This document shows, piece after piece, positions 12,083 through 18,826 of a DNA stretch of 64,000 nt. The translations under genes were made by a program, and so were the position numbers. Source of the stretch: Fodinisporobacter ferrooxydans (GTDB taxonomy: Bacteria > Bacillota > Bacilli > Tumebacillales > MYW30-H2); the NCBI RefSeq assembly GCF_022818495.1, contig NZ_CP089291.1, positions 620,001 to 684,000 of the forward strand, in the 5' to 3' direction. Every line of letters starts with the position of its first letter. The first letter of the stretch is position 1. The notes under the pieces were generated by a model that was not told the DNA's origin, made no database searches, and saw only the letters and a program-made list of their open reading frames with translations.

Positions 12083-12880
12083 ATGCGTGTAGGATTTATT
12101 GGTACCGGAAGCATGGGAAGCATGCTGGTGCGGGCATTTAGTCGCAGGAATGATCCAAATCTGCAAATCGTCGCATGCAATCGAAGTCGAGAAAAACTCG
12201 ATCATTTAGTTGAAACATTCCCAACTTTGGAAATTGCGGAACGCCCGCAAGAAGTAGCTGCACTCTGCGACCTGACGTTTCTTTGCGTCAAACCGAAGGA
12301 CGCTCGTTTACTTTTGCCGGAGCTAGGATTCACACTGCTGCCCGACCAGCATTTGATTTCCATAAATAGTGCATTAACCATACAGGAACTGGAAGGTACA
12401 TTGTCTTGCAAAGTCACAAAAATCATTCCAAGCATTACACAAGAAGCTGCCAGCGGCGTGATTTTGACGATGTTTGGCAGCCGCATGACAGACAGTGACC
12501 GCGCCATGATGTCGGCATTCTTGCGTATGATCGGGCAACCGTTCGAAACGAAAGAAGAGCAATTGCGCATTTGTTCCGACATCACAAGCTGCGGACCGGC
12601 ATTCTATAGCTTTATCATCCAGGAATTTACACAGGCGGCCGTTCGACACGGACAACTTTCCCCGGAAACTGCACAATACTTAACGGTCGAAATGCTGCAA
12701 GGCTTGATCGATCTGGTAAAAAATCAAAATTTTTCTACAGCGCAAGTGATCCAGCGAGTTTCCGTTCCTGGAGGCATTACAGAAGCAGCCATGCAGGTGC
12801 TGCGGCCGGCCGTATCCGGAATGTTTGATGACCTTTTTGAAACAACGAAAGAGTTTCAACACCAACACAATAAGCACTAA
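12083..12880 (+). CDS. comER: ComER-like pyrroline-5-carboxylate reductase family protein
   Basis: NADP-binding protein of the ProC family. The 265 residues start with the Rossmann motif VGFIGTGSMGSMLVRAF, then FLCVKPKD (about 67-74) and a C-terminal dimerisation domain with SCGPAFYSF and VPGGITEAAM, which are ProC signatures. The low similarity of the middle part to housekeeping ProC and its style match ComER of Bacillus, which lies divergent from comEA and has no firmly known reaction. No comE genes are next to it here. It is a lone gene on the plus strand between rpoN and thiD. Proline synthesis remains possible. Confidence 0.75.
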   Translation: MRVGFIGTGSMGSMLVRAFSRRNDPNLQIVACNRSREKLDHLVETFPTLEIAERPQEVAALCDLTFLCVKPKDARLLLPELGFTLLPDQHLISINSALTIQELEGTLSCKVTKIIPSITQEAASGVILTMFGSRMTDSDRAMMSAFLRMIGQPFETKEEQLRICSDITSCGPAFYSFIIQEFTQAAVRHGQLSPETAQYLTVEMLQGLIDLVKNQNFSTAQVIQRVSVPGGITEAAMQVLRPAVSGMFDDLFETTKEFQHQHNKH

Positions 12881-12889
12881 AGCTACTTT

Positions 12890-12927
12890 CTCAATATGTT
12901 TGTTTTAACTCAATATGTTTGTTTTAA
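12890..12927. repeat. Tandem 19-bp duplication
   Basis: CTCAATATGTTTGTTTTAA occurs twice without a spacer (12890-12908 and 12909-12927) just after the comER-like stop. A slipped-strand duplication is the simplest explanation. The copies carry T-rich ends but no hairpin. Confidence 0.9.
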
Positions 12928-12941
12928 TAGGCTTCTATTTT

Positions 12942-13739
12942 TTACAAATTGCTTCGAAAGTACGCCCAATGATTCGTCGGCCCATGCCCATGTCCGATTC
13001 CCAAGCTCTCCCGAATGGCAGCCGTTATAAATGCTTTTGCTGTGGCAACCGCTTCAAATATCGGACGTCCTTTCGCCAATTCTGCAGCAATCGCGGCCGA
13101 AAACGTACAGCCTGTCCCATGGGTATGGGGAGTTTCAAAACGTTTGCTGTCCAATTGTTCAAATGATGTCCCGTCAAATACAATATCGATCGCATCCCCT
13201 TGCATATGTCCGCCTTTTACAATGACATACTTGACGCCCATATCCCCAATCCGCTTTGCCGCTTCCTTCATATCAACCAGCGACCGAATGGACAAGCCTG
13301 TCAAAACTTCCGCTTCCGGAATATTGGGGGTTGTCATAAAAGCAACCGGCAAAAGATCATGAATCAGAGCATCTTGTGCCTGCTCCTGCAGTAAACGCGC
13401 TCCCCCTTTTGCCACCATGACCGGATCGACCACCAGTTTTTCAATGTTGTGTTCTTTCACTTTATCCGCTACCAATCGGATGATTGCAGCATCTGCCAGC
13501 ATCCCCGTTTTTGCGGCATCGACGCCAAGATCTGTGGCAACCGCATCGATTTGCAATCCGATCCCTTCCAATGGAACCGGATAAATGCCGTGAACCCCCA
13601 ATGTATTTTGTGCCGTAATGGCTGTAATGGCTGACATGCCAAATACATCCAACATTTGAAATGTTTTTAAATCCGCTTGAATCCCAGCCCCACCGCCGCT
13701 GTCAGAGCCAGCGATCGTCAACGCCCGCGCCACTTTCAT
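12942..13739 (-). CDS. thiD: Hydroxymethylpyrimidine (phosphate) kinase
   Basis: Phosphorylates HMP and HMP-P in thiamine synthesis; PfkB/ribokinase-like fold. Recognisable are the N-terminal ALTIAGSDSGGGAGIQADLKT motif region, DPVMVAKGGARLL, and the C-terminal HTHGTGCTFSAA with the catalytic Asp position replaced in context by GTGC, as in ThiD. It is 265 residues from the ATG at 13739, which has GGAGG eight bases upstream; a longer frame to 13805 would run through the leader hairpin. Bacilli also have a PdxK-type paralogue (pyridoxal kinase), so substrate preference cannot be fixed. No TPP riboswitch is visible; the leader instead carries a terminator-like hairpin. Confidence 0.88.
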   Translation of the reverse strand: MKVARALTIAGSDSGGGAGIQADLKTFQMLDVFGMSAITAITAQNTLGVHGIYPVPLEGIGLQIDAVATDLGVDAAKTGMLADAAIIRLVADKVKEHNIEKLVVDPVMVAKGGARLLQEQAQDALIHDLLPVAFMTTPNIPEAEVLTGLSIRSLVDMKEAAKRIGDMGVKYVIVKGGHMQGDAIDIVFDGTSFEQLDSKRFETPHTHGTGCTFSAAIAAELAKGRPIFEAVATAKAFITAAIRESLGIGHGHGPTNHWAYFRSNL

Positions 13740-13761
13740 ATCGAAAACCTCCGCATTTCGT

Positions 13762-13795
13762 AAAAAATATTTGAAAACCCCTTCCGCAGAAGGGG
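13762..13795 (-). terminator. Terminator-like hairpin in the thiD leader
   Basis: CCCCTTC-TGCG-GAAGGGG followed by TTTT and a second T6 run on the minus strand lies 40-55 bases before the thiD start, downstream of a probable promoter at 13851. No gene ends just upstream, so this is either an attenuator or a fortuitous stem. An upstream segment of the leader can partly pair (GCATC with GATGC) but I could not recognise a known riboswitch. Confidence 0.5.
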
Positions 13796-13850
13796 CTGAT
13801 TGCATCGATCACGCTATCTATCTTCGCTGATTTCACCACATGATGCTCCA

Positions 13851-13859
13851 ATTATACCA
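13851..13859 (-). promoter_or_regulatory. Extended -10 promoter for thiD
   Basis: TGGTATAAT on the minus strand, an exact extended -10 element, lies about 112 bases upstream of the thiD ATG. No good -35 box is seen 17 bases before it. It would start a leader of roughly 100 bases that includes the hairpin at 13762-13795. Confidence 0.5.
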
Positions 13860-14157
13860 TGAAAGTATTGTTTTTATATTCCATCTTTCAAGTCCGCATT
13901 GTTTTGCAAAAATAGCAAATGAGATTGAAAGGTAAATTGGATCGAGTCGAATGCACAATGGCATCCATTTAATTGCAGATTTTTTTCCATAATATTTGCA
14001 CACGATTCCCATACCCTCGTAATACGCTTGTAATATTCGCGGGTTACTATAAATCCATAACATTTGACCCCCTTTTATATAAATTGGCATGTTGACGCAC
14101 CTGATGATGCGTCATTTTTTTGTCCTCGTACTATGTAACCGCCTGACATTTGTTCCT

Positions 14158-14741
14158 GATTCCGACAAATCCATTACCGGATCGATCAATGGCAGTACAA
14201 AGTGGGATCAGACATTTTATGCCTGGGGCATCAACAATAATTTCCACAACTCCGGACAAATTGTTATTTTCACGCCTGCGTATGGCGATCAGACAGGCAT
14301 TGATACTGGAACATGTGTGGTTGTAAAACAGTGTAAAGTGGCTCACATCCGGGAAGGAAACAGCTACATTCCACCCGATGGGTATGTGATATATTTTGGA
14401 ACCGACCCGAATGCCGCCAAATACGTGGATCGCTTTCACTATGGGGATTCTATCAGCTACCAAGTGCAGCCCCTCGATGGGAATAAAAATCCGGTAGATT
14501 GGACGCAGGTGCAAAGTGCGCTATCCGCAGGTCCCATGTTGGTGCAAAATGGGCAAACGGTTCAACCATTCAATTGCAAATCGGCAGCCAAACAGCAGCT
14601 GTCAACGGCAAATCCGTATCACTCGATGCCGCTCCTCAGATCTTCAACGGCAGCACGTACATTCCTTTGCGTTTTGTCGCTGAGTCATTGGGAAAAAGCG
14701 TCACATGGGATGCTGCCAATGATGCGGTTGAATTGAATTAA
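14158..14741 (+). pseudogene. Decayed phosphodiester glycosidase / stalk-domain protein
   Basis: Two reading frames together give parts of one secreted protein. The first (to about 14570) reads like the middle of a NAGPA-type phosphodiester glycosidase domain (QIVIFTPAYGDQTG, GPMLVQNGQ). The second, in another frame (about 14520-14741), is the C-terminal part of a copper amine oxidase N-terminal (stalk) domain, with IFNGSTYIPLRFVAESLG and ending at TAA 14739. The signal peptide and N-terminal domain are absent, and sequence between the two parts is missing. An intact protein with the same stalk domain is encoded at 44488. A truncated, frameshifted relic is the best explanation. Confidence 0.65.
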
Positions 14742-14825
14742 GTTGCATTACGTTGGAACAAGAAAAAGTGGACCGACACTCAATAGGACGCACCTATGTT
14801 CCTTAGCCACACAGTTCGAATCATT

Positions 14826-15440
14826 TCATCTCATAGATTTTAGTCCCGTAATATCCCTAAATCCTACAAATTTTTTACTATCTTCGTCCCAGACACGGTA
14901 ATGTAAGGAACGTAAGCTGGAGAGCAAGCCGATAGCTGGAACATTCCGAAACGAATGATTGCTTTCATAGACTCGTTGCAGATTATAGTTAGGCACTCTT
15001 GAGGCGAGATGGTGAATATGATGAAAACCAATATTTCCGGTTATCCATTGTAAGATCTTCGGCAATTTATAATGTGAACTTCCTTGCAGAGCCGCACTTA
15101 CAAAATTCCAATTATCTTCTTTCTCAAAATAGGTTCCTTCAAATTGGTGCTGAACGTAAAACAGCCAAATACCAATTATACCTGAAAAGTAAAGAATCGG
15201 TCCTTGAACTAAAAGAAATTCATGCCTATCCATTGTCCAACAAAGCAGCCCTACAATTCCAATTAGCCCCAGATTTGTTATATGGGTGTTTAAGCATTCT
15301 TTTTGACTAGCAGATTTCCTATTAAATCTGTATTCGATCAGAAAAATGTATATTGGTCCAAGTCCAAACATCACAAACGGGTTTCGGTAAATTCGGTAAA
15401 CCATTTGTCGAAATGTGGATAAAGCCAAGTACTCATCCAC
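14826..15440 (-). pseudogene. 5'-truncated fatty acid desaturase
   Basis: A 204-codon frame that begins right after an in-frame TAG and matches only the C-terminal two thirds of a membrane acyl-lipid desaturase of the Des type. The second and third histidine boxes are present (QHQFE and GFHHIHHLASRVPNY), but the first box and the N-terminal membrane segments are missing; family members are roughly 340 residues. Without the first His box the di-iron centre cannot form, so it is very likely dead. In Bacillus, des is cold-induced; here the fragment lies beside a cold shock gene, which may be coincidence. Confidence 0.75.
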
Positions 15441-15463
15441 CTAAGCGTCCAACAGTGCACTGT

Positions 15464-15492
15464 TTGCATATATCATCTCATTGTGTTATACT
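15464..15492 (+). promoter_or_regulatory. Sigma-A promoter of the cold shock gene
   Basis: TTGCAT - 17 bases - TATACT. The predicted start lies about 165 bases upstream of the cold shock ATG, giving the long untranslated leader typical of csp mRNAs, which in other bacteria changes structure with temperature. Confidence 0.65.
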
Positions 15493-15663
15493 AAGAAAAC
15501 ATTTGCACGAAACTTTCGAAATGAATGCTTGAAATACAGATTATCCGATTACCTGAATATGATACTTCCATGATTCAAGTTGGTTAGTTGTATTAATTTG
15601 TTCATATCATTTTGTTACGCAAATGAAACGAATCGACCAATTGGGTCAATGGAGGGCTATAAC

Positions 15664-15864
15664 ATGCAACAAGGTACAGTAAAATGGTTTAATGCAGAAA
15701 AAGGATTTGGATTTATTTCGGTAGAAGGCGGCGAAGATGTATTCGTACATTTCACTGCAATTCAATCAAATGGATTCAAAACCCTTGAAGAAGGACAATG
15801 TGTAAGCTTTGAAACTGTTCGTGGCAACCGCGGTCCACAAGCTGCAAATGTATCCGTACTCTAA
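15664..15864 (+). CDS. Cold shock protein, CspA/CspB family
   Basis: A 66-residue single-domain OB-fold nucleic acid chaperone. RNP1 (KGFGFI) and RNP2 (VFVHF) are both intact, with the family start [18 protein letters not shown]. The ATG at 15664 follows GGAGGG by 7 bases; an in-frame codon further upstream would extend it without homology. A strong terminator follows. It binds single-stranded RNA and DNA and helps translation and transcription antitermination in the cold or generally. Confidence 0.96.
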   Translation: MQQGTVKWFNAEKGFGFISVEGGEDVFVHFTAIQSNGFKTLEEGQCVSFETVRGNRGPQAANVSVL

Positions 15865-15884
15865 ATAACAGACTTATAAACATA

Positions 15885-15916
15885 ACACCCTCTTAATCTG
15901 TGAGAGGGTGTTTTTT
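15885..15916 (+). terminator. Terminator after the cold shock gene
   Basis: A 9-bp perfect stem ACACCCTCT / AGAGGGTGT is followed by six T, 20 bases after the stop codon. Confidence 0.92.
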
Positions 15917-15957
15917 GATACAGAAATATTTTACCAATATCGAAGGAGTACAATTAA

Positions 15958-16092
15958 ATGCATCGTGAAATGATCGGACGTTTGGAGTTATTTAAAGAAA
16001 AGCCTATTTTAGTTACAAAAATTGGGGCTGCGTATGAAGTTGTGCCTGGAATACCCCAAAAAACCAATAAAGAATACCAAAAAAAACAATAA
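15958..16092 (+). CDS. Hypothetical small protein (44 aa)
   Basis: An ATG at 15958 is preceded by AAGGAG at 9 bases, a strong ribosome binding site, and opens a 44-codon frame ending at TAA 16090. The product starts MHREMIGRLELFKEKP and ends in a Lys/Gln-rich tail; it has no signal peptide or membrane segment. I do not recognise it. It lies between the cold shock terminator and tRNA-Arg. The good Shine-Dalgarno sequence is the main support; codon use looks ordinary. Confidence 0.5.
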   Translation: MHREMIGRLELFKEKPILVTKIGAAYEVVPGIPQKTNKEYQKKQ

Positions 16093-16140
16093 AGCTTGAC
16101 TTCAATATTGTGATCATGTATATTTTTATATGTTCGCTAC

Positions 16141-16212
16141 GCACCCGTGGTCCAATGGATAGGACGTAGGTCTCCGGAACCTGAGGTAGGGGTTCGATTC
16201 CCTTCGGGTGCA
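16141..16212 (+). tRNA. tRNA-Arg (anticodon CCG)
   Basis: All arms fold: acceptor GCACCCG / CGGGTGC with discriminator A at 16212, D stem GTCC/GGAC with loop AATGGATA, anticodon stem TAGGT/ACCTG with loop CTCCGGA (anticodon CCG at positions 34-36, reading CGG), and T arm with loop TTCGATT. The 3' CCA is not encoded. Confidence 0.95.
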
Positions 16213-16240
16213 TCTTTCACATATAGTTGTCTTTTACTTT

Positions 16241-16271
16241 TTGAACTTTTACATGATATAATGGGTATAAT
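16241..16271 (+). promoter_or_regulatory. Strong promoter of the antitoxin RNA
   Basis: Two overlapping TATAAT boxes lie at 16257-16262 (preceded by TG, an extended -10) and 16266-16271, the second with TTGAAC 19 bases upstream. They drive the plus strand into the antisense RNA of the toxin. Confidence 0.65.
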
Positions 16272-16305
16272 AAAAGCATCAATGGTGTTCGCGCACCCTT
16301 GATGC
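16268..16305 (-). terminator. Terminator of the toxin mRNA
   Basis: GCATCAA-GGGTG / CACC-TTGATGC hairpin (one mismatch) followed on the minus strand by TTTTATTAT. It lies about 95 bases after the toxin stop, leaving a long 3' untranslated region that is complementary to the antitoxin RNA. The same dyad forms the 5' stem of the antitoxin RNA. Confidence 0.65.
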
Positions 16306-16412
16306 AAGTGTACATTGAATTGCCCTTAATGGGCGGTTGGCTCAAGTTTATTTCGTGGAGAAATAGACCTCACCTAAAGCTGGGGGCTCAAGGGGGTCTA
16401 TTTCTTTTTGTT
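16270..16412 (+). ncRNA. Antisense antitoxin RNA of a type I TA system
   Basis: Defined by the promoter pair at 16241-16271 and an intrinsic terminator (stem AGAAATAGACC / GGTCTATTTCT at 16359-16405, then T5GTTTTG). The RNA of about 140 bases is fully complementary to the 3' untranslated region and last codons of the holin-like toxin mRNA. This 3'-end overlap is the arrangement of TxpA/RatA and BsrG/SR4 in Bacillus subtilis, in which the RNA recruits RNase III and blocks toxin expression. The ends are inferred from signals. Confidence 0.7.
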
Positions 16413-16478
16413 TTGTGACAGTATGGCTACGAATGTTCCAAAAGCAATCATGATGGATAGTGCTTCGTATACTGTCAT
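16398..16478 (-). CDS. Holin-like type I toxin (Hol_Tox / TxpA-like)
   Basis: A 26-residue peptide: N-terminal MTVYEAL, a hydrophobic core of about 15 residues (SIMIAFGTFVAIL), and a basic QNKKK end. This pattern is that of putative holin-like toxins in Firmicutes, which insert in the membrane. The ATG at 16478 follows AAAGGAGGTG by 7 bases. An extended -10 promoter lies at 16550-16558. It is transcribed against an antisense RNA that covers its 3' end. It is too short for most gene finders. Confidence 0.85.
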   Translation of the reverse strand: MTVYEALSIMIAFGTFVAILSQNKKK

Positions 16479-16549
16479 AGGCCGCACCTCCTTTCAACAG
16501 GAGATGAGCCAACCACCCTTGAGGAGCCGATTCAATTTGTACATAAGGG

Positions 16550-16558
16550 ATTATACCA
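16550..16558 (-). promoter_or_regulatory. Promoter (-10) of the toxin gene
   Basis: TGGTATAAT on the minus strand, an exact extended -10 element, 72 bases upstream of the toxin ATG. The -35 region is poor. Confidence 0.6.
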
Positions 16559-16586
16559 TATTTCGAAATGAATCTAGTAAAATTAG

Positions 16587-16706
16587 CCAGAGATGCCTGT
16601 AAACTCTGCAGTTCGCATTATGCGTGGGCATGATACGCGTCTTTGGAGAGTCATTCACTATTATGTGAATCAAGCGTTAGAAAATCAGGATTTATCGTTA
16701 AATTGC
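16587..16706 (+). pseudogene. ISL3-family transposase remnant
   Basis: After an in-frame TAG at 16584, the frame reads PEMPVNSAVRIMRGHDTRLW and then RVIHYYV..AL...DLSL before a stop at 16704. EMPV..A.R....DTRLWR.I.HYV..A....DLS is the conserved helix-turn-helix/central part of ISL3 (IS204/IS1001/IS1165) transposases. The DDE catalytic part, N-terminal zinc finger and terminal repeats are all gone. Confidence 0.7.
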
Positions 16707-16960
16707 TAGTCTGTGAATAAATTAAGCTGCTGCTTGTAACTGAGCTTCCCGATGGGAGAAGAATTACATGATCTATTTTTAGCGACCCACCTATTTGAAA
16801 CAACTCCCATCTATGCTGAATCCACCACATTCCAGAAGTTAATGCCATAATAAATACAAGTCGTCTCGTTAGAGTTTACGCTTGACTCATTTGTTCGGAA
16901 AACTTTAAACTCGCGTTCATGTTAGTTTTTTCCCCAATAACCCACTTTTTATCAAAGACG

Positions 16961-17135
16961 GCGTAAAACCCCTTGCTTCAGCAATGGGGTAAAAAACAAA
17001 AAGTTTATTATTCGATAACATCAAATCATCTATCCTAAATATGATGTAATTTGGATAGATGATGCCTATGAGCAGAAGTGTTGAAAGCAATCCCAATATC
17101 ACATTTGATTGCAAATATCATGTTGTTTCTGCTTT
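16961..17135 (+). mobile_element. IS200/IS605 left-end remnant with truncated tnpA
   Basis: The imperfect palindrome ACCCC-TTGCT-TC-AGCAA-T-GGGGT (16968-16990) looks like the subterminal hairpin that TnpA recognises. About 80 bases on, an ATG at 17068 starts MSRSVESNPNITFDCKYHVV, the N-terminus of the Y1 HUH transposase (FDCKYHVV). Homology stops after about 20 codons and runs into the 3' end of the DUF2269-like gene. The HUH and Tyr motifs are missing, so it cannot move itself. Confidence 0.65.
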
Positions 17136-17173
17136 TGCAATTTTAAAAATCCATCAAGAAAGGATAGAAGTTT

Positions 17174-17617
17174 TTAAAACGGCTTATAGTACATCAACAA
17201 TATCAATAGAAAGGCTAGTAAGTGCGTAATTCTTTCCAGCTTTCCCGCCTGCTTCCCGACAGCAATATATGAGTCTGGAAGGCCTCCGCCGGCATGTTGG
17301 GCGAGAATGTCAGCCTGTTCTCTCATCTTCTTCGGCAGCAATCCGATCACAATCACCTGGGCGGCGAAATACAGGACAAGAGATGCGATGTACCACCCAG
17401 TTGCAAATAAGGAAGGATGGATGCCGAGAATAATCCCTGTGACAAGAAGCGTAATGCTTCCTATTTTAGGAATTAACTCCAGTTTTTTCGGAAGTTCCAA
17501 CGTATACTTTGCTTGAGACTCGATTTTCGCGCTCTTAGCCACGATTAGGAATCCGAAGGCGGCCTCCAAGCCCATAACAGCAGTTGCTATGTGGATGGAT
17601 ACCAATAAACTGTACAT
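17174..17617 (-). CDS. DUF2269-like integral membrane protein
   Basis: A 147-residue protein with four hydrophobic segments (about 5-25, 48-66, 73-93, 128-146). A His in segment 1 (LVSIHIATAVMG) and the overall pattern resemble predicted membrane proteins of the DUF2269 group; function unknown. It stands alone between IS debris and a two-component system. Its last codons overlap the decayed end of the IS200-like fragment, suggesting that an insertion event occurred next to it, but the length looks complete. Confidence 0.65.
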   Translation of the reverse strand: MYSLLVSIHIATAVMGLEAAFGFLIVAKSAKIESQAKYTLELPKKLELIPKIGSITLLVTGIILGIHPSLFATGWYIASLVLYFAAQVIVIGLLPKKMREQADILAQHAGGGLPDSYIAVGKQAGKLERITHLLAFLLILLMYYKPF

Positions 17618-18121
17618 GTGATCCAGACTCCTTTACAGTGTTCACATCCGGTGAGTGGTATGTGTTGAAAAACTATCATGACATGCAGATATTCCAAATT
17701 TATTTGAATTGCTTGCAAAATTAAAAACTTTAGGATTGCCTTGAAAGGAACTGACTGCTTTCCCAAGCTTGAGGTGCATAGAAATTGGAGGCTGCGGAAA
17801 GTTCTCCAATTAACCAATGACCAAGGCGAAAAAAATTATAATATTAAAATGCATACATTGATACTAAGAGAATTCCCTATTTTTGTTTAAAACTCCAATG
17901 ATATCCATATGATTTTTGTGGACTTGTTAATAGGCTAGATATTTGAGTAAACGATCATGGCTTTCCCCCGCAACCCCGACATGAAAGTTGGGCTATGTGC
18001 AGATAAGACTTCCATATTAAATTCCACCTTTACAAAAAATAGATGTATTTAGAAAAATCCATTTTTACATGTACAATAAAATAAGCTTTAGTCTTTACTG
18101 GAGATAGTGCGAGGTGTAAAA
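17618..18121. other. 504-base gap without a supported gene
   Basis: AT-rich sequence. Short frames exist on both strands but have no ribosome binding site and no recognisable product. The last 100 bases probably hold the promoter of the two-component operon that begins at 18122. No strong hairpin with a T-run was found. Confidence 0.5.
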
Positions 18122-18826
18122 ATGAGTGAACGTATATTGGTCATCGAAGACGAAGATAGAATAGCAAGGCTCCTTCAATTGGAATTGGCTCATGAAGGAT
18201 ATGAGGTAGCAATCGAGAAAACCGGTAGACAAGGCCTTAAAACTGGCTTGTCGGAAGCATGGGATGTAATATTGCTCGATATTATGCTGCCCGAATTAAA
18301 CGGAATCGAGGTGTTGCGAAGATTTCGCAATACAAATCAGACGACGCCGATTATCATTATTACTGCCCGGGATTCCATCCCGGATAAAGTGAATGGGCTC
18401 GACCAGGGAGCCAATGATTATGTAACCAAACCGTTTGAGATTGAGGAGGTGCTGGCCAGAATCCGATCTTGCATTCGTTTGGCCAAACATATTCATGAAC
18501 AAAATATGGAACCGTCCCCCAAGACATTGAAAGTGAATTCGCTCGTTGTCAAACATCGATCACACGAAGTTTTCCGGGAGGGCAAGAGGATCATCCTGAC
18601 ACCGCGAGAGTTTGACCTGCTCGTCTATTTAATGGAAAATTGGAACCTTGTCGTGACAAGGGAACAAATTATACAGCATGTCTGGGGCTATAATTTCACA
18701 GGTGACACTAATGTGGTGGACGTATATATCCGTTACCTGCGGAAGAAGATCGATTATGATTTTGACACACACCTTATCCAAACGATTCGTGGCATTGGCT
18801 ACAGTATGAGGGAGTCCGCAAAATGA
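18122..18826 (+). CDS. OmpR-family response regulator (ArlR-like)
   Basis: 234 residues: receiver domain (1-118; acidic pair in VIEDEDR, phosphorylated Asp in ILLDIMLPELNG near 52, Lys in TKPFEIEE) and a winged-helix DNA-binding domain (about 130-232) with the RGIGYSMRE end. AGGTG precedes the ATG at 18122; a frame five codons longer lacks a ribosome site. It overlaps the kinase gene by ATGA, so the two are cotranslated. The sequence is closest in feel to ArlR/CssR-type regulators; the target genes are unknown. Confidence 0.92.
   Translation: MSERILVIEDEDRIARLLQLELAHEGYEVAIEKTGRQGLKTGLSEAWDVILLDIMLPELNGIEVLRRFRNTNQTTPIIIITARDSIPDKVNGLDQGANDYVTKPFEIEEVLARIRSCIRLAKHIHEQNMEPSPKTLKVNSLVVKHRSHEVFREGKRIILTPREFDLLVYLMENWNLVVTREQIIQHVWGYNFTGDTNVVDVYIRYLRKKIDYDFDTHLIQTIRGIGYSMRESAK

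Noticed and set aside
13833-14090. 85-codon minus frame upstream of thiD
   Set aside because: It covers the thiD promoter, has no convincing ribosome binding site and no recognisable protein; AT-rich sequence gives such frames by chance.
16013-16213. 66-codon minus-strand frame across the tRNA-Arg region
   Set aside because: It reads through the tRNA gene and its N-terminal part (HPKGIEPLPQ) is just the complement of the T arm, a known false gene type.
17587-17817. 76-codon minus frame after the DUF2269-like gene region
   Set aside because: Overlaps the upstream region of that gene, no ribosome site, composition not protein-like.
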